Source: DASRDZ01 sp035569495 | GTDB taxonomy: Bacteria; Chloroflexota; Dormibacteria; Aeolococcales; Aeolococcaceae | Assembly (NCBI GenBank): GCA_035569495.1 | Contig: DATMMX010000039.1 | Span: 1 to 64,000 of the forward strand | DNA: 64,000 nt | Reading direction: 5' to 3' | Part shown: piece after piece, positions 1-7,000 of the stretch | Layout of the letters: each line of letters starts with the position of its first letter | How positions within the stretch are numbered: position 1 is the first letter of the stretch | Made by a program: the position numbers and the translations under genes | Notes under the pieces: model-generated | What the model saw: the letters and a program-made list of their open reading frames with translations, nothing else | Told to the model about the DNA's origin: nothing | Databases searched by the model: none

Positions 1-350
1 AGAGCATGCCGATGTACTTCTCCTTCTGCTCCTCGGTGCCCATGGCCAGGATGCCGGCGCCGGCCAGGCCGCTGGCCATGATCGCCACCGCGGTGCCCGC
101 GTCACCCCAGGAGAGCTCCTCCTGGATGATCAGCTCGGAGACGAAGTCGACGCCGCCGCCGCCGTACTGGGCGGGGAAGCCGGCGCTGGCGCCGATCCCC
201 AGGTCATGCGCCTTGCGCATGATGTCCCAGGGGGTCTCCTCGTGCTCGTCGTAGTAGTCGGCCTTGGGGCGGATCTCCTTCTCGGCGAACTCGTGCGCGA
301 GCTGGCGGATCTCCTCCTGCTCCGTGGTGAGCGAGAAATCGAGTGCCATG
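1..350 (-). CDS. Acyl-CoA dehydrogenase, N-terminal part (cut by window edge)
   Basis: Flavoprotein family that introduces the alpha-beta double bond into acyl-CoA, the first step of beta-oxidation, passing electrons to ETF. The visible 116 residues begin MALDFSLTTEQEEIRQLAHE and carry the helical N-terminal domain, including the stretch EELSWGDAG and the G-rich AIMASGLAGAGI segment seen in this family just before the flavin-contacting part. The FAD and catalytic Glu regions lie beyond base 1, so substrate class cannot be judged. The start is the ATG 17 bases after the stop of the MaoC-like gene. It is the last visible gene of an operon of SCP2, two hydratase subunits and this enzyme. The etfBA genes at 23469-25208 could supply its electron acceptor (inference). 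Confidence 0.9.
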
Positions 351-367
351 TTTGTGTCGTCGAACCT

Positions 368-784
368 CTAGTCGGCGAGCCGGACCGTGGCCCTGCCGTT
401 GGTGAGCACGTTGTCGCCGCGGTCCGAGGTGGCACCGACGTCGAGGGTGGCGATGCCGCTCTCCTCGTCGAGCTCGACGACCTTTCCCGTGCAGGTGATG
501 GTGTCGCCCGGCAGCAACGGCTTGCTGAACCGGCAGCGGATCGAGGCGACGCGGTCCGAGCCGCCCGCCCAGCGCGACACCGCCTCGGTGAGGATGCCCA
601 TGTTGAGCATGCCGTGGGCGATGGTGCCGGGGAGCCCGACCATGCGGGCGAACTCCTCGTTGACGTGGATTGGGTTGAGGTCACCGGACGCCTCGGCGTA
701 CGCGCTGATCTGCTCCTGGGTCACGGTGCGCGTCAGCGGGGTGACCTGGTCGCCGACCTTGATGCTCTGCTTGCTCAGTGCCAT
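368..784 (-). CDS. MaoC-like (R)-specific enoyl-CoA hydratase, HadB type
   Basis: Hot-dog fold dehydratase of 138 residues, the usual length for a single-domain (R)-hydratase. The hydratase-2 motif is present: GDLNPIH at residues 34-40, with D35 and H40 in the positions of the catalytic pair. HGMLNMG further on is the conserved helix start. In mycobacteria and relatives, small proteins of this type (HadB) pair with a partner lacking the motif (HadA or HadC). The partner here is the gene directly upstream, 10 bases away, so the two probably form a heterodimer acting on a 3-hydroxyacyl- or enoyl-thioester. Operon context with an acyl-CoA dehydrogenase favours CoA substrates and fatty-acid degradation or modification. 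Confidence 0.85.
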   Translation of the reverse strand: MALSKQSIKVGDQVTPLTRTVTQEQISAYAEASGDLNPIHVNEEFARMVGLPGTIAHGMLNMGILTEAVSRWAGGSDRVASIRCRFSKPLLPGDTITCTGKVVELDEESGIATLDVGATSDRGDNVLTNGRATVRLAD

Positions 785-794
785 GTTCTTGCGG

Positions 795-1196
795 TCACCT
801 GCTGATCAGCAGCGCGTGCCCGGAGCAGACGGGGGTGCCGTCCTGGCGCGTCGCCTTCATGTCAACTCCGACAAAAACCATGCCGCGCTTGGCGTCGACG
901 GAGACGATCTCGGCCTCGCTGTCGACCACGTCGCCGGGGTGCACCTGCTGGTGGAACTCGAAGCCCTGCTCGCCGTGGATCAGGCCGGCGAGGTTGAGGC
1001 CGACCTCGGCGTCGCCGAAGATCTGGCCCAGCGCCGGGAACATCAGGTAGACGGCGGCGTAGGTGGGCGGGACGGTGCCGGGCTCGGCGACGGCGTCGCC
1101 CCCGGCGAGGGCCTGGGCGAAGCGCTCGGCGCGGTCGCCCTCGATGGCCTGGCCGCTCGCGCTGTAGCGGCGGCCGACGTGGCTGGAATCGGGCAT
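795..1196 (-). CDS. MaoC N-terminal-like dehydratase subunit (HadA-like)
   Basis: Small hot-dog protein (133 residues) that resembles the FAS1-type dehydratase / MaoC N-terminal family. The start VGRRYSASG and the PPTYAAVYL stretch around residues 43-51 are typical of that family. It lacks the D-x-N-x-x-H hydratase motif present in the next gene, so it is probably the non-catalytic, acyl-chain-binding half of a heterodimer. It lies 16 bases after the SCP2 gene and 10 bases before the MaoC gene, in one transcription unit. The family call is fairly safe; the exact substrate is unknown. Confidence 0.8.
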   Translation of the reverse strand: MPDSSHVGRRYSASGQAIEGDRAERFAQALAGGDAVAEPGTVPPTYAAVYLMFPALGQIFGDAEVGLNLAGLIHGEQGFEFHQQVHPGDVVDSEAEIVSVDAKRGMVFVGVDMKATRQDGTPVCSGHALLISR

Positions 1197-1212
1197 GGCT
1201 TGGTCTCGAGCT

Positions 1213-1536
1213 TCAGCGCAGCAGGGTCTGCAGCTTCATGGCCAGCCCCATGTCCCCCTTGACCTTGAGCTTGCCGCTCATGAAGGCCATGGTGCCGTCG
1301 AGCTTGCCCTCGGTGAGGGCGACGAAGTCGTCGGCGGTCATCGAGATGGTGACCCCGGGATTCTCCGCCGGGCCCTCGGCGACGGTGCCCTCGCCGTTGG
1401 CGAGCGCGACGTGCCAGACGCCACCGGTGTCGCCGCTGAGGTCGAACTGGAAGACCCCGTTCATGCCGGCGACCTTGTCCGGGTTGGCGCGCAGGTTCTC
1501 TTCGAGCTTGGTGATCTGGTCAGCGGGAGTGGCCAA
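1213..1536 (-). CDS. SCP2 sterol-binding domain protein
   Basis: Small cytosolic lipid-carrier domain of about 107 residues. The pattern GVFQFDLSGDTGGVWHVAL, then a GVTISMTADDF segment and a C-terminal GKLKVKGDMGLAMKL segment is characteristic of the SCP2 fold, which binds fatty acyl-CoA or sterols in a tunnel. The start is set by the ribosome binding site: GGAGGG (complement of 1544-1549) lies 7 bases before a TTG at 1536, giving MATPADQITKL; a longer reading from TTG 1551 would begin on that site itself. First gene of the acyl-CoA operon, with a near-consensus promoter about 115 bases upstream. Likely presents acyl-CoA to the hydratase and dehydrogenase encoded behind it (inference). Confidence 0.85.
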   Translation of the reverse strand: MATPADQITKLEENLRANPDKVAGMNGVFQFDLSGDTGGVWHVALANGEGTVAEGPAENPGVTISMTADDFVALTEGKLDGTMAFMSGKLKVKGDMGLAMKLQTLLR

Positions 1537-1648
1537 GGTGATTCCCTCCAATCTCCGGGTTCGTTGTGCGCTGCCGGACGGCCGTGCTGGGACCGTCCGC
1601 TCTCCTCGCCGGTGGGCAAGTTGACACCGGCGTCAGCTTTCGCGACGC

Positions 1649-1677
1649 ACTATAACGCGGCGCGACATGTGTGTCAA
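1649..1677 (-). promoter_or_regulatory. Housekeeping-type promoter of the acyl-CoA operon
   Basis: Read on the minus strand: -35 TTGACA (1672-1677, perfect), 17-base spacer, -10 TATAGT (1649-1654, five of six). Predicted start near 1642, about 105 bases before the SCP2 start. An interrupted inverted repeat GACA-N4-TGTC (1664-1675) overlaps the -35 box, a possible site for a TetR/FadR-like lipid-responsive regulator (inference). This is the best promoter match found in the window. Confidence 0.7.
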
Positions 1678-1808
1678 TTCCGACCATTGCATCATAGTGG
1701 TGATGTTGGCTTACCCACCAGTATCGCTGGGCGGTTCATGCTCGGGGACACGCGGTGAAAGCCGCGAACGCAGCGATCCTACCGCTTCAGGGCTCGTGAC
1801 GCGCCGCG

Positions 1809-2864
1809 TTAGGACAGGGTCGTCACCGGCGCCGGGATGCGGGCCGGAGCCAGCGCCTCCAGGGCGGCCAGCCGGGCCGCGCGGTCGAGGTTGGCGAAGC
1901 TCAGCAGGGGCACGTCCACGCCGGCGCGGAGGATGGCCGCCAGGCGCTCCCGGCAGGCGGCCGCGTCGCCGGCGACGGCGACCTCGTCGACCAGCGTGTC
2001 GGGGACCAGCTCGGTGGCCTGCTTGCGGTCGCCGCCGAGGTAGAGGTCCTGGATGCGGCGGGCCTCCTCGGCATAGCCGTAGCGGCTGACCAGGGCGTTG
2101 TAGAAGTTGCGCTCGCGCGAGCCCATGCCGCCGATGTAGAGGGCGAGGTTGGGCTTGAGCGCGGCGCGGGCCTCGGCCGGGTCGCCGAGGTAGACGGGCA
2201 CGCTGGGGCAGACCTGGAGCCTGCCGAGCTGCGGGTCCCGCCTGGCCGCGCCGCGTGCCAGCGCTTCGGCGAAGACCAGGGGCGCCTTGGCGGGGTCGAA
2301 GACGGTTGGCATCCAGCGGTCGGCCAGCTCGGCGGTGAGGGCGACACCCGCGTCGGTGAGGGTGGCCAGCGCGATGGGGATGTCCGCCCGGCGCGGGTGG
2401 GTGATCAGCTTCAGGCCCCTGGTGACCTGGAACACCTGCCCCTCGTGCACGACGCGGTCGCGACGCAGCACCATGCGGACGATCTCGACCACCTCGCGGG
2501 TGCGCTGCACGCCCTTCTCGAAGCGGACGCCGTGCCAGCCCTCGATGACCTGCGGGCCGCTGGTGCCCAGGCCGAGGATGGCGCGGCCGCCGCTGATGTC
2601 GTCGAGCGCGGCGATGGTCTGGCCGATCAGCGCGGGGGTGCGGCTGAAGACGTTGATGATGCCGGTGGCGAGCTGGATGCGCTCGGTCCTGCAGGCGAGC
2701 AGGGTGAGCATGGTGATGGCGTCGTAGCCATAGGCCTCGGGGACCCACACCGACTCGTAGCCGAGCCGGTCGGCGGCCTGGACGAACTCGACCGTCTGCT
2801 CCCGGGGAGCCTGGTCGGTGTAGGGGATCATCACCCCGATGCGGGGGAGCGCTTGCGTGGCCAT
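1809..2864 (-). CDS. LLM-class (luciferase-like) F420- or flavin-dependent oxidoreductase
   Basis: TIM-barrel protein of 351 residues in the bacterial luciferase superfamily. Visible family marks: GVMIPYTDQ near the start, GYESVWVPEAYGYDAIT (residues about 35-51), TGIINVFSRTPALIGQTIAALDDISGGR with the conserved non-prolyl-cis-type region and GLGTSGPQVIEGWHG (about 97-111). This arrangement is typical of actinobacterial and Chloroflexota F420-dependent members rather than of FMN luciferases. It stands alone between the acyl-CoA operon promoter and the toxin-antitoxin pair; the region 1552-1808 upstream of its 3' end belongs to that promoter. Substrate unknown. Confidence 0.85.
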   Translation of the reverse strand: MATQALPRIGVMIPYTDQAPREQTVEFVQAADRLGYESVWVPEAYGYDAITMLTLLACRTERIQLATGIINVFSRTPALIGQTIAALDDISGGRAILGLGTSGPQVIEGWHGVRFEKGVQRTREVVEIVRMVLRRDRVVHEGQVFQVTRGLKLITHPRRADIPIALATLTDAGVALTAELADRWMPTVFDPAKAPLVFAEALARGAARRDPQLGRLQVCPSVPVYLGDPAEARAALKPNLALYIGGMGSRERNFYNALVSRYGYAEEARRIQDLYLGGDRKQATELVPDTLVDEVAVAGDAAACRERLAAILRAGVDVPLLSFANLDRAARLAALEALAPARIPAPVTTLS

Positions 2865-2920
2865 CGGCGCTGCATTCTGCGCCTCGGGCGCGCGCGTGCG
2901 GGCCCCGCGCGACCCGGGCG

Positions 2921-3445
2921 TCAGGCGGCGATGTAGGTCGCGAAGTGGCGCAGCAGGGTGGCCACACTGAGCTGGTCGAGGTCGGCGACCGGCTCAGCGT
3001 CCTCAAAGAAGTCGCGCGGGACCGAGCTCGCCTCGCGGAGGTTGAGAAAGCCTTCGCGAAGCGCGCCCCGCGCCTTGACGTGCAGCAGATGGGCCATCCT
3101 GCCCGCTTCGATGGTGCCTCGCTCGCGGTCGGCAAAGGTCCCCGTTCGGTACGAGTACAGCGGGACGACACGCACCGGCTGGGAACGCCTCAGCTCCCCG
3201 TCGTTGCTGAGCACAACCACCGGCCGCGCCTTGGCGTGGACGACCACGCTCTCGACGCCGTCACCGAGGCGGAAGCGGTCGTGCACCTCGCGCAAGGGGT
3301 GACCCCTGATCGACAGCCAGTCGGTCTCACCATGTGGCCGCAGGATGGCCATGTTGTCCGGAATCCAGAAGACGGGGATGCCCGGATACACGGCGCCCTG
3401 GCGCAACGAGCCGCGAGGCGGGCTGAGCGAGAGCTCGGTCACCAT
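2921..3445 (-). CDS. Putative PemK/MazF-like toxin
   Basis: 174-residue protein. The segment HAKARPVVVLSND followed by VRVVPLYSYRTGT (residues about 71-101) resembles the core of MazF/PemK ribonucleases, in which KxRPVVVLS is followed by a beta strand ending in P-x-(T/S). N- and C-terminal parts are longer than in classic MazF (about 110 residues) and unrecognised. Its ATG overlaps the end of the upstream RHH-type gene by 7 bases, the order antitoxin-toxin usual for such pairs. If the call is right it is a sequence-specific mRNA interferase held inactive by that partner. The family assignment rests on the short motif and context, so it is tentative. Confidence 0.45.
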   Translation of the reverse strand: MVTELSLSPPRGSLRQGAVYPGIPVFWIPDNMAILRPHGETDWLSIRGHPLREVHDRFRLGDGVESVVVHAKARPVVVLSNDGELRRSQPVRVVPLYSYRTGTFADRERGTIEAGRMAHLLHVKARGALREGFLNLREASSVPRDFFEDAEPVADLDQLSVATLLRHFATYIAA

Positions 3446-3765
3446 GGCCAGTTCTTCGGGTCTTCCATCTCCACGAGGTGGATGATCGCGCCCTCGGGCA
3501 GCGGCGGATGATTGCGCTCGTCCTCGTGCTCGTCGTCGCCGGCTTTCAGGAGCTCGGGGTCGTACCAGGAGGGGGGAAGCGAGGCGCGCAGCTCCTCCAG
3601 CCAGGCGAGGTTGGCCCGCCCCTCCTCCTCGCGGCGGCGCTCCGCCTCGCGCTGGAGCAGCTCGCGGAGGAACTGGGCGGGGCGGCGGTCGCCGCGGAGC
3701 CGGTCCCAGAGGGCGGCGACCTCGGGGGTCATGGAGATGCCGCGGGTGCGGGCGGTACGGGCCAT
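3439..3765 (-). CDS. Ribbon-helix-helix antitoxin-like protein
   Basis: 108 residues from the ATG at 3765. Residues about 1-45 (MARTARTRGISMTPEVAALW then a basic helix RPAQFLRELLQREAERRRE) have the short-strand plus two-helix pattern of ribbon-helix-helix DNA-binding domains. The acidic tail with EDERNHPP and EMEDPKNW is likely the disordered toxin-wrapping region. An ATG at 3837 would add 24 residues, but a -10 box (TATGCT, 3772-3777) ends 6 bases before 3765 and the tandem repeat GTAGCGCACC lies just upstream, so the shorter form is preferred. Probably represses its own promoter with the downstream toxin. Confidence 0.6.
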   Translation of the reverse strand: MARTARTRGISMTPEVAALWDRLRGDRRPAQFLRELLQREAERRREEEGRANLAWLEELRASLPPSWYDPELLKAGDDEHEDERNHPPLPEGAIIHLVEMEDPKNWPW

Positions 3766-3771
3766 GCTGGC

Positions 3772-3801
3772 AGCATAGCCTGGTGCGCTACGGTGCGCTA
3801 C
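3772..3801 (-). promoter_or_regulatory. Leaderless promoter and tandem operator of the toxin-antitoxin pair
   Basis: On the minus strand two perfect 10-base direct repeats, GTAGCGCACC GTAGCGCACC (3782-3801), sit directly upstream of a TATGCT -10 hexamer (3772-3777) that ends 6 bases before the ATG at 3765. Tandem half-sites over the promoter are what an RHH dimer-of-dimers would bind for autoregulation. Repeats and spacing are seen; binding is inferred. Confidence 0.55.
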
Positions 3802-3845
3802 CACTTCGGGCGTGGAGGGGAGGGCGAGGATGGTCACGGGGGCAT

Positions 3846-3864
3846 ACTACAACTGTGTTGTAGT
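3846..3864. repeat. Perfect 8+3+8 palindrome over the mobA-like stop codon
   Basis: ACTACAAC-TGT-GTTGTAGT, both arms exact. It contains the stop codon of the MobA-like gene and lies between that gene's end and the toxin-antitoxin promoter. No T-tract follows on either strand, so it is a poor intrinsic terminator; an operator or an mRNA 3' hairpin is possible. AT-rich against its surroundings. Confidence 0.5.
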
Positions 3865-4449
3865 GGTTGGCAAGTCCTCGGGGGTGTTCCAGTTGCGGAA
3901 GGAGGCACCCTCGGGGTCGGCCCCGCGCCACTCCTCGGGCGGGAGCACGAGAGCGAGCGGCAGGCGTCCCACCGCGTCGCGCAGGCTGTAGACGCCGGTG
4001 GCGACGGCGGCGCGCAGGCCGGGCAGCGCGAGGGCGGGGCGCCAGGCGCTGAGCAGCGGCTCCAGGCCGGCGCCGGTGGCACACATCACCGCGGCCGCCT
4101 GCGGCTCGGCGCGGGCGCGGGCGAGGAGCAGGCGCAGCAGCGCGGGGACGATGGCGGGCATGTCGCAGGCAGCGACCAGCGCCAGCGGCGTGTCCACCTC
4201 GGCAAGCGCGGAGGTGATGCCGCCGAGCGGGCCGGCGTCGAAGTATCTGTCGGGAATGGCGGGAACGTCGAGCTCCGGCAGGGCGCGGCCCGCAAGCAGC
4301 GTGTAATCGGCCTCGACGGCGAGGGCGTCGAGGACCAGCTCGGTGAGGGTGCGGCCACCCGCGCCGATGGGGACGATCAGCGCCTTGTCGATGCCCATGC
4401 GCGAGCTGCGGCCGCCGACCAGCACCACCGCGGTGACGTCGCCGCTCAC
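3847..4449 (-). CDS. MobA-like NTP transferase (molybdenum cofactor guanylyltransferase family)
   Basis: 200 residues from a GTG at 4449 whose first bases overlap the stop of the lipoprotein gene (GTGA). The nucleotide-binding start AVVLVGGRSSRMGIDKAL (residues about 7-24) is the LxGGxSxRMGxDKA signature of MobA and related sugar/cofactor nucleotidyltransferases; later PLGGITSAL and ACDMP match the metal- and nucleotide-contacting segments. MobA attaches GMP to molybdopterin. No other Moco gene lies nearby, so a different nucleotidyltransferase role (for instance FbiD/CofC-like) cannot be excluded. Last gene of a four-gene overlapping operon. The C-terminal Thr run TTTT is unusual and arises from the palindrome at 3846-3864. 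Confidence 0.75.
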   Translation of the reverse strand: MSGDVTAVVLVGGRSSRMGIDKALIVPIGAGGRTLTELVLDALAVEADYTLLAGRALPELDVPAIPDRYFDAGPLGGITSALAEVDTPLALVAACDMPAIVPALLRLLLARARAEPQAAAVMCATGAGLEPLLSAWRPALALPGLRAAVATGVYSLRDAVGRLPLALVLPPEEWRGADPEGASFRNWNTPEDLPTTTTQL

Positions 4450-4865
4450 GGCGCGGGCGCCGCGCTGACGACGTCGTTGTCCGGCTCGTTGCGCGCGAAG
4501 CCGCACACGGTGAAGGTGCGCGACTCGCCGGCGGGGATGTCGCCGAGCGCGCCCCCGTCGCCGGTGGCGTCGTCGCGCGTGGTCTGCCCGTCCGCGACGC
4601 CGTGGTTGAGGTAGGTGACGATCACGCGCACGTCTCGCGCGAGCACAGAGGAGCCGTTGCGCACCGAGCCCGAGTCGCAGACCCGCCAGCGCCCGCCGCC
4701 GAAGGTGCGCGAGGGCTGGCCGTCGAGGCTCACCGTCAACGCCACGGCGACGACGGTCGGCGTCCCCACCACCACCGCCGGCGGCGGCCCCGGCGGCGCG
4801 CTGCCGCAGGCGACGAGCGCTGCCGCCACCACAGCGCCGAGCCCGACGACGCCGACCAGCTTCAT
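4446..4865 (-). CDS. Small lipoprotein of unknown function
   Basis: 139 residues. Signal peptide of type II: MKLVGVVGLGAVVAAALVAC with lipobox LVAC and Cys20 as the lipid-bearing residue. After a Pro-rich linker there is a beta-rich domain with RRxFGGGRWRVCDSGSVRN-like and VIVTYLNHG segments and a second Cys pair candidate (RVCDSG and TVCGF), resembling the FxxxCxxxxNxG layout of telomeric-repeat/Ig-like extracellular modules, but no family is recognised. ATG overlaps the asparaginase stop (ATGA). Sits on the cell surface or outer leaflet; role unknown. Confidence 0.7.
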   Translation of the reverse strand: MKLVGVVGLGAVVAAALVACGSAPPGPPPAVVVGTPTVVAVALTVSLDGQPSRTFGGGRWRVCDSGSVRNGSSVLARDVRVIVTYLNHGVADGQTTRDDATGDGGALGDIPAGESRTFTVCGFARNEPDNDVVSAAPAP

Positions 4866-5857
4866 GCCCGCTCCAGGTGCACCTGCACGCGTGTCGACCC
4901 GACAACCTCGCCGGCCCAGTTGCGCAGCGCGCCCTCGGACTGCGCCTCCAGCTCGTCCGGCATCGACGACAGGGGCAGCAGGTCCAGCGCGCGCAGCACC
5001 GCCATGGCGATCGGCGGCAGCGACGCCGCCAGCCCCGCCTCCAGCTTGATCGCCACGCCGGGACCGCCGCCCCGCACCACGCACGCCCACACCGCCGCGC
5101 CGCCGCTCTTCGCCGTCAGCGACGTCCCCGCCCACGACAGCAGCAGCGTGTCGAAGCGCCCGCCGCCACCCACCATGAACGGCTCCGCCGCCATGGCGTC
5201 CTGGCAACGCCGGAACCCCGCGTCAGCCGCCGACGCCGCCGCGAACATGCGGGCCAGGTAGCGCAGGGTGACGCCGTGCGTCGGCAGCCCGCAGCCGTCG
5301 ATGCCGTGCGGCGTGTCGGCGAGCCGGATGCCCGCGTATTCCGACATGCGCCGCCGGATGTCGCGCTGCAGGGGATGGTCGTACGCGGCATAGCCGTCCA
5401 CCGGCCAGCCCGCGTGCACGCAGGCGCAGAGCATCGCCGCGTGCTTGCCGCTGCAGTTGTTGTGGACAGCCCTGGCTTTTTCTCCGGCGGCCGCCAGCGC
5501 CCGCGATGCGGACTCGCTGTACGGCCACTGTGGCCCGCAGCTCAACGCGGACTCGTCCAGCCCCGCGCGCGACAGCAGGCGCCGCACCGCCTCGACGTGG
5601 CGCGGCTCACCGTCGTGCGAGGCGCAGGCCACGGCCACCTCCTCCACCGTCGCCCCCAGCGCATCCGCGGCGCCGTCGCACACGAAGGGCAGCGCCTGCA
5701 ACGGCTTCACCGTGCTGCGCACCGTGGTGCGCGCATCGGCATCACCGCACGAGGCGAGCAGGCGGTTGTCAGCGGAGACCACCGCGACGTGCCCCCGCAC
5801 CGCCGCCTCGCAGACGTCGCCCCGCCACACCTCGGCGAGCAGGGCGGCGCCGCTCAC
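4862..5857 (-). CDS. Asparaginase (type II, AnsA-like/asparaginase_II family)
   Basis: 331 residues, the usual length of the family related to Rhizobium etli thermolabile asparaginase. Family marks: RSTVKPLQALPFV (S and K of the nucleophile region, about residues 47-59), ACASHDGEPRHVEAV, HNNCSGKHAAMLCAC (about 136-150) and DGCGLPTHGVTL (about 187-198). These SxxK- and Cys-containing blocks define the family and the metal site. Hydrolyses L-asparagine to aspartate and ammonia, or a similar amide. GTG start overlaps the stop of the PIG-L gene. Cytosolic, no signal peptide. Confidence 0.85.
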   Translation of the reverse strand: MSGAALLAEVWRGDVCEAAVRGHVAVVSADNRLLASCGDADARTTVRSTVKPLQALPFVCDGAADALGATVEEVAVACASHDGEPRHVEAVRRLLSRAGLDESALSCGPQWPYSESASRALAAAGEKARAVHNNCSGKHAAMLCACVHAGWPVDGYAAYDHPLQRDIRRRMSEYAGIRLADTPHGIDGCGLPTHGVTLRYLARMFAAASAADAGFRRCQDAMAAEPFMVGGGGRFDTLLLSWAGTSLTAKSGGAAVWACVVRGGGPGVAIKLEAGLAASLPPIAMAVLRALDLLPLSSMPDELEAQSEGALRNWAGEVVGSTRVQVHLERA

Positions 5858-6561
5858 GACAGCTCGATGCGGTGGAACGCCTCGGCGTACTGCAGCCCGA
5901 AGCGCTCGCCCATCTCCGCGTGGCGGCGCGGCAGGAACTCGCGCAGGCGCTCCTCGGTGACCTGGCTGCGGTGCTCCATGAGGGCGCGGATCTTGGTCTC
6001 CAGCACCGGCGCGATGTCGATGCCGCAGTTCGGGTCGGCGGGGTTGGCGATGAAGGTCTGCAGCACCTTGTGGGGCTCGAGCCCGGCCTCGCGCAGGTCG
6101 GGGAAGACCAGCGGGTCGCGCGCCGAGGGGTAGATGGCGTCGAGGGCGACCTCGCCGACGGCGCGGTGGTCGGGATGGTTGATGAAGCCGGGGCCGTAGC
6201 GGCGCGTCGGGTCGGGGCAGATCACCGCCTCGGGGCGGACCTGGCGGATCACCCGGACGACGTCGCGGCGCAGCTCCAGGGTGGCCTGCAGGGTGCCGTC
6301 GGGGTGGCCGAGGAAGACGATGTCGCGCACCCCGAGCACGGCCGCGGCGGCGCGCTGCTCCTGCTCGCGGACGCGGGCCACCTCGCGGGGGTCCATGTCG
6401 GGGTTGGCGGTTCCCTTGTCGCCGTTGGTGCAGAGGCAGTACGTCACGTGGGCGCCCTGCGACGTCCAGCGGGCGATGGTGCCACCGGCGGAGAACTCGG
6501 CGTCGTCAGGATGGGCCATGACGACGAGGACACTCGACGGAACGGGAGGGTCGATCAGCAC
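5854..6561 (-). CDS. PIG-L family deacetylase
   Basis: 235 residues. Zinc motif AHPDDAE at residues 16-22 and the second ligand block NHPDHRAVG (about 148-156) are those of the LmbE/PIG-L N-deacetylases, which release acetyl groups from GlcNAc-type sugars in mycothiol, bacillithiol or glycolipid paths. The true substrate cannot be read from sequence. GTG start at 6561; a TACACT -10 box ends 8 bases upstream, so the transcript is probably leaderless. First gene of the operon with asparaginase, lipoprotein and MobA-like genes, each overlapping by 4 bases. Confidence 0.88.
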   Translation of the reverse strand: MLIDPPVPSSVLVVMAHPDDAEFSAGGTIARWTSQGAHVTYCLCTNGDKGTANPDMDPREVARVREQEQRAAAAVLGVRDIVFLGHPDGTLQATLELRRDVVRVIRQVRPEAVICPDPTRRYGPGFINHPDHRAVGEVALDAIYPSARDPLVFPDLREAGLEPHKVLQTFIANPADPNCGIDIAPVLETKIRALMEHRSQVTEERLREFLPRRHAEMGERFGLQYAEAFHRIELS

Positions 6562-6569
6562 GGCGAACG

Positions 6570-6575
6570 AGTGTA
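6570..6575 (-). promoter_or_regulatory. -10 box TACACT, leaderless promoter of the PIG-L operon
   Basis: Hexamer ends 8 bases before the GTG at 6561. No Shine-Dalgarno sequence fits in between. One of fifteen similar sites. Confidence 0.45.
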
Positions 6576-6654
6576 GCGCCGGACGGCAACAGGCCCGGGG
6601 GGCGCGACCTGGACTCGCGCCCTCGGGGCCGGTTGGAGACGGGCCGGGGCTTGC

Positions 6655-6858
6655 CTAGACCAGCCGGGCCAGAGGAGCCGGCTGTGCGTGCCGGTGGAAC
6701 CGCACCTTGCACCGCTCGCAACGGAACACGAGGCGCAGCCCCAGCCTGCCGATGACCACTCCCTCACGGTTCAGGCAGCTCGGACAGGTGCCACGCTGTT
6801 CGCTGAACTGCGTCGGAACCGGGCGGAGCGGAAGTTCGACTGGCTTGTACTTCCTCAT
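6655..6858 (-). CDS. Small zinc-ribbon protein
   Basis: 67 residues, basic. Two CxxC knuckles, C25-PS-C28 and C47-ER-C50, separated by a beta-hairpin stretch (VVIGRLGLRLVFRC), indicate a rubredoxin-like zinc ribbon. Such small ribbons bind nucleic acid or protein partners; no specific family is recognised. Its ATG overlaps the stop of a possible 26-codon reading frame (6855-6935, MYNRGATNTNAVLREMRQND...), and a TATAAT hexamer lies at 6927-6932, so either translation is coupled to that frame or the frame is incidental and the transcript starts near 6920. Confidence 0.6.
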   Translation of the reverse strand: MRKYKPVELPLRPVPTQFSEQRGTCPSCLNREGVVIGRLGLRLVFRCERCKVRFHRHAQPAPLARLV

Positions 6859-6926
6859 TGTCGTCCCTGGTGAGCGTCGTTCTGGCGCATCTCGCGCAAC
6901 ACCGCGTTGGTGTTCGTAGCACCGCG

Positions 6927-6932
6927 ATTATA
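6927..6932 (-). promoter_or_regulatory. Perfect TATAAT -10 hexamer upstream of the zinc-ribbon gene
   Basis: TATAAT on the minus strand within GATATGTATAATCGC; no clear -35 at 16-18 bases. Predicted start near 6920, about 60 bases before the ATG at 6858. The surrounding 6915-6965 stretch is AT-rich compared with its neighbours. Confidence 0.45.
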
Positions 6933-7000
6933 CATATCACCTGACACCCCTGTTGTCATCAAGTAGCCCAGGCTGATCAGGGATTTCAGCGCTGCCAGGT

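Noticed and set aside
1621..1656. Plus-strand TTGACA (1621) with TATAAC as a promoter
   Set aside because: Spacer is 24 bases and no plus-strand gene follows. The same area gives a 17-base-spaced promoter on the minus strand.
3847..4905. Longer MobA-like reading frame with 150 extra N-terminal residues
   Set aside because: The extra part is an Arg-rich shadow of the lipoprotein gene; the GTG at 4449 overlaps the lipoprotein stop in the pattern used throughout.
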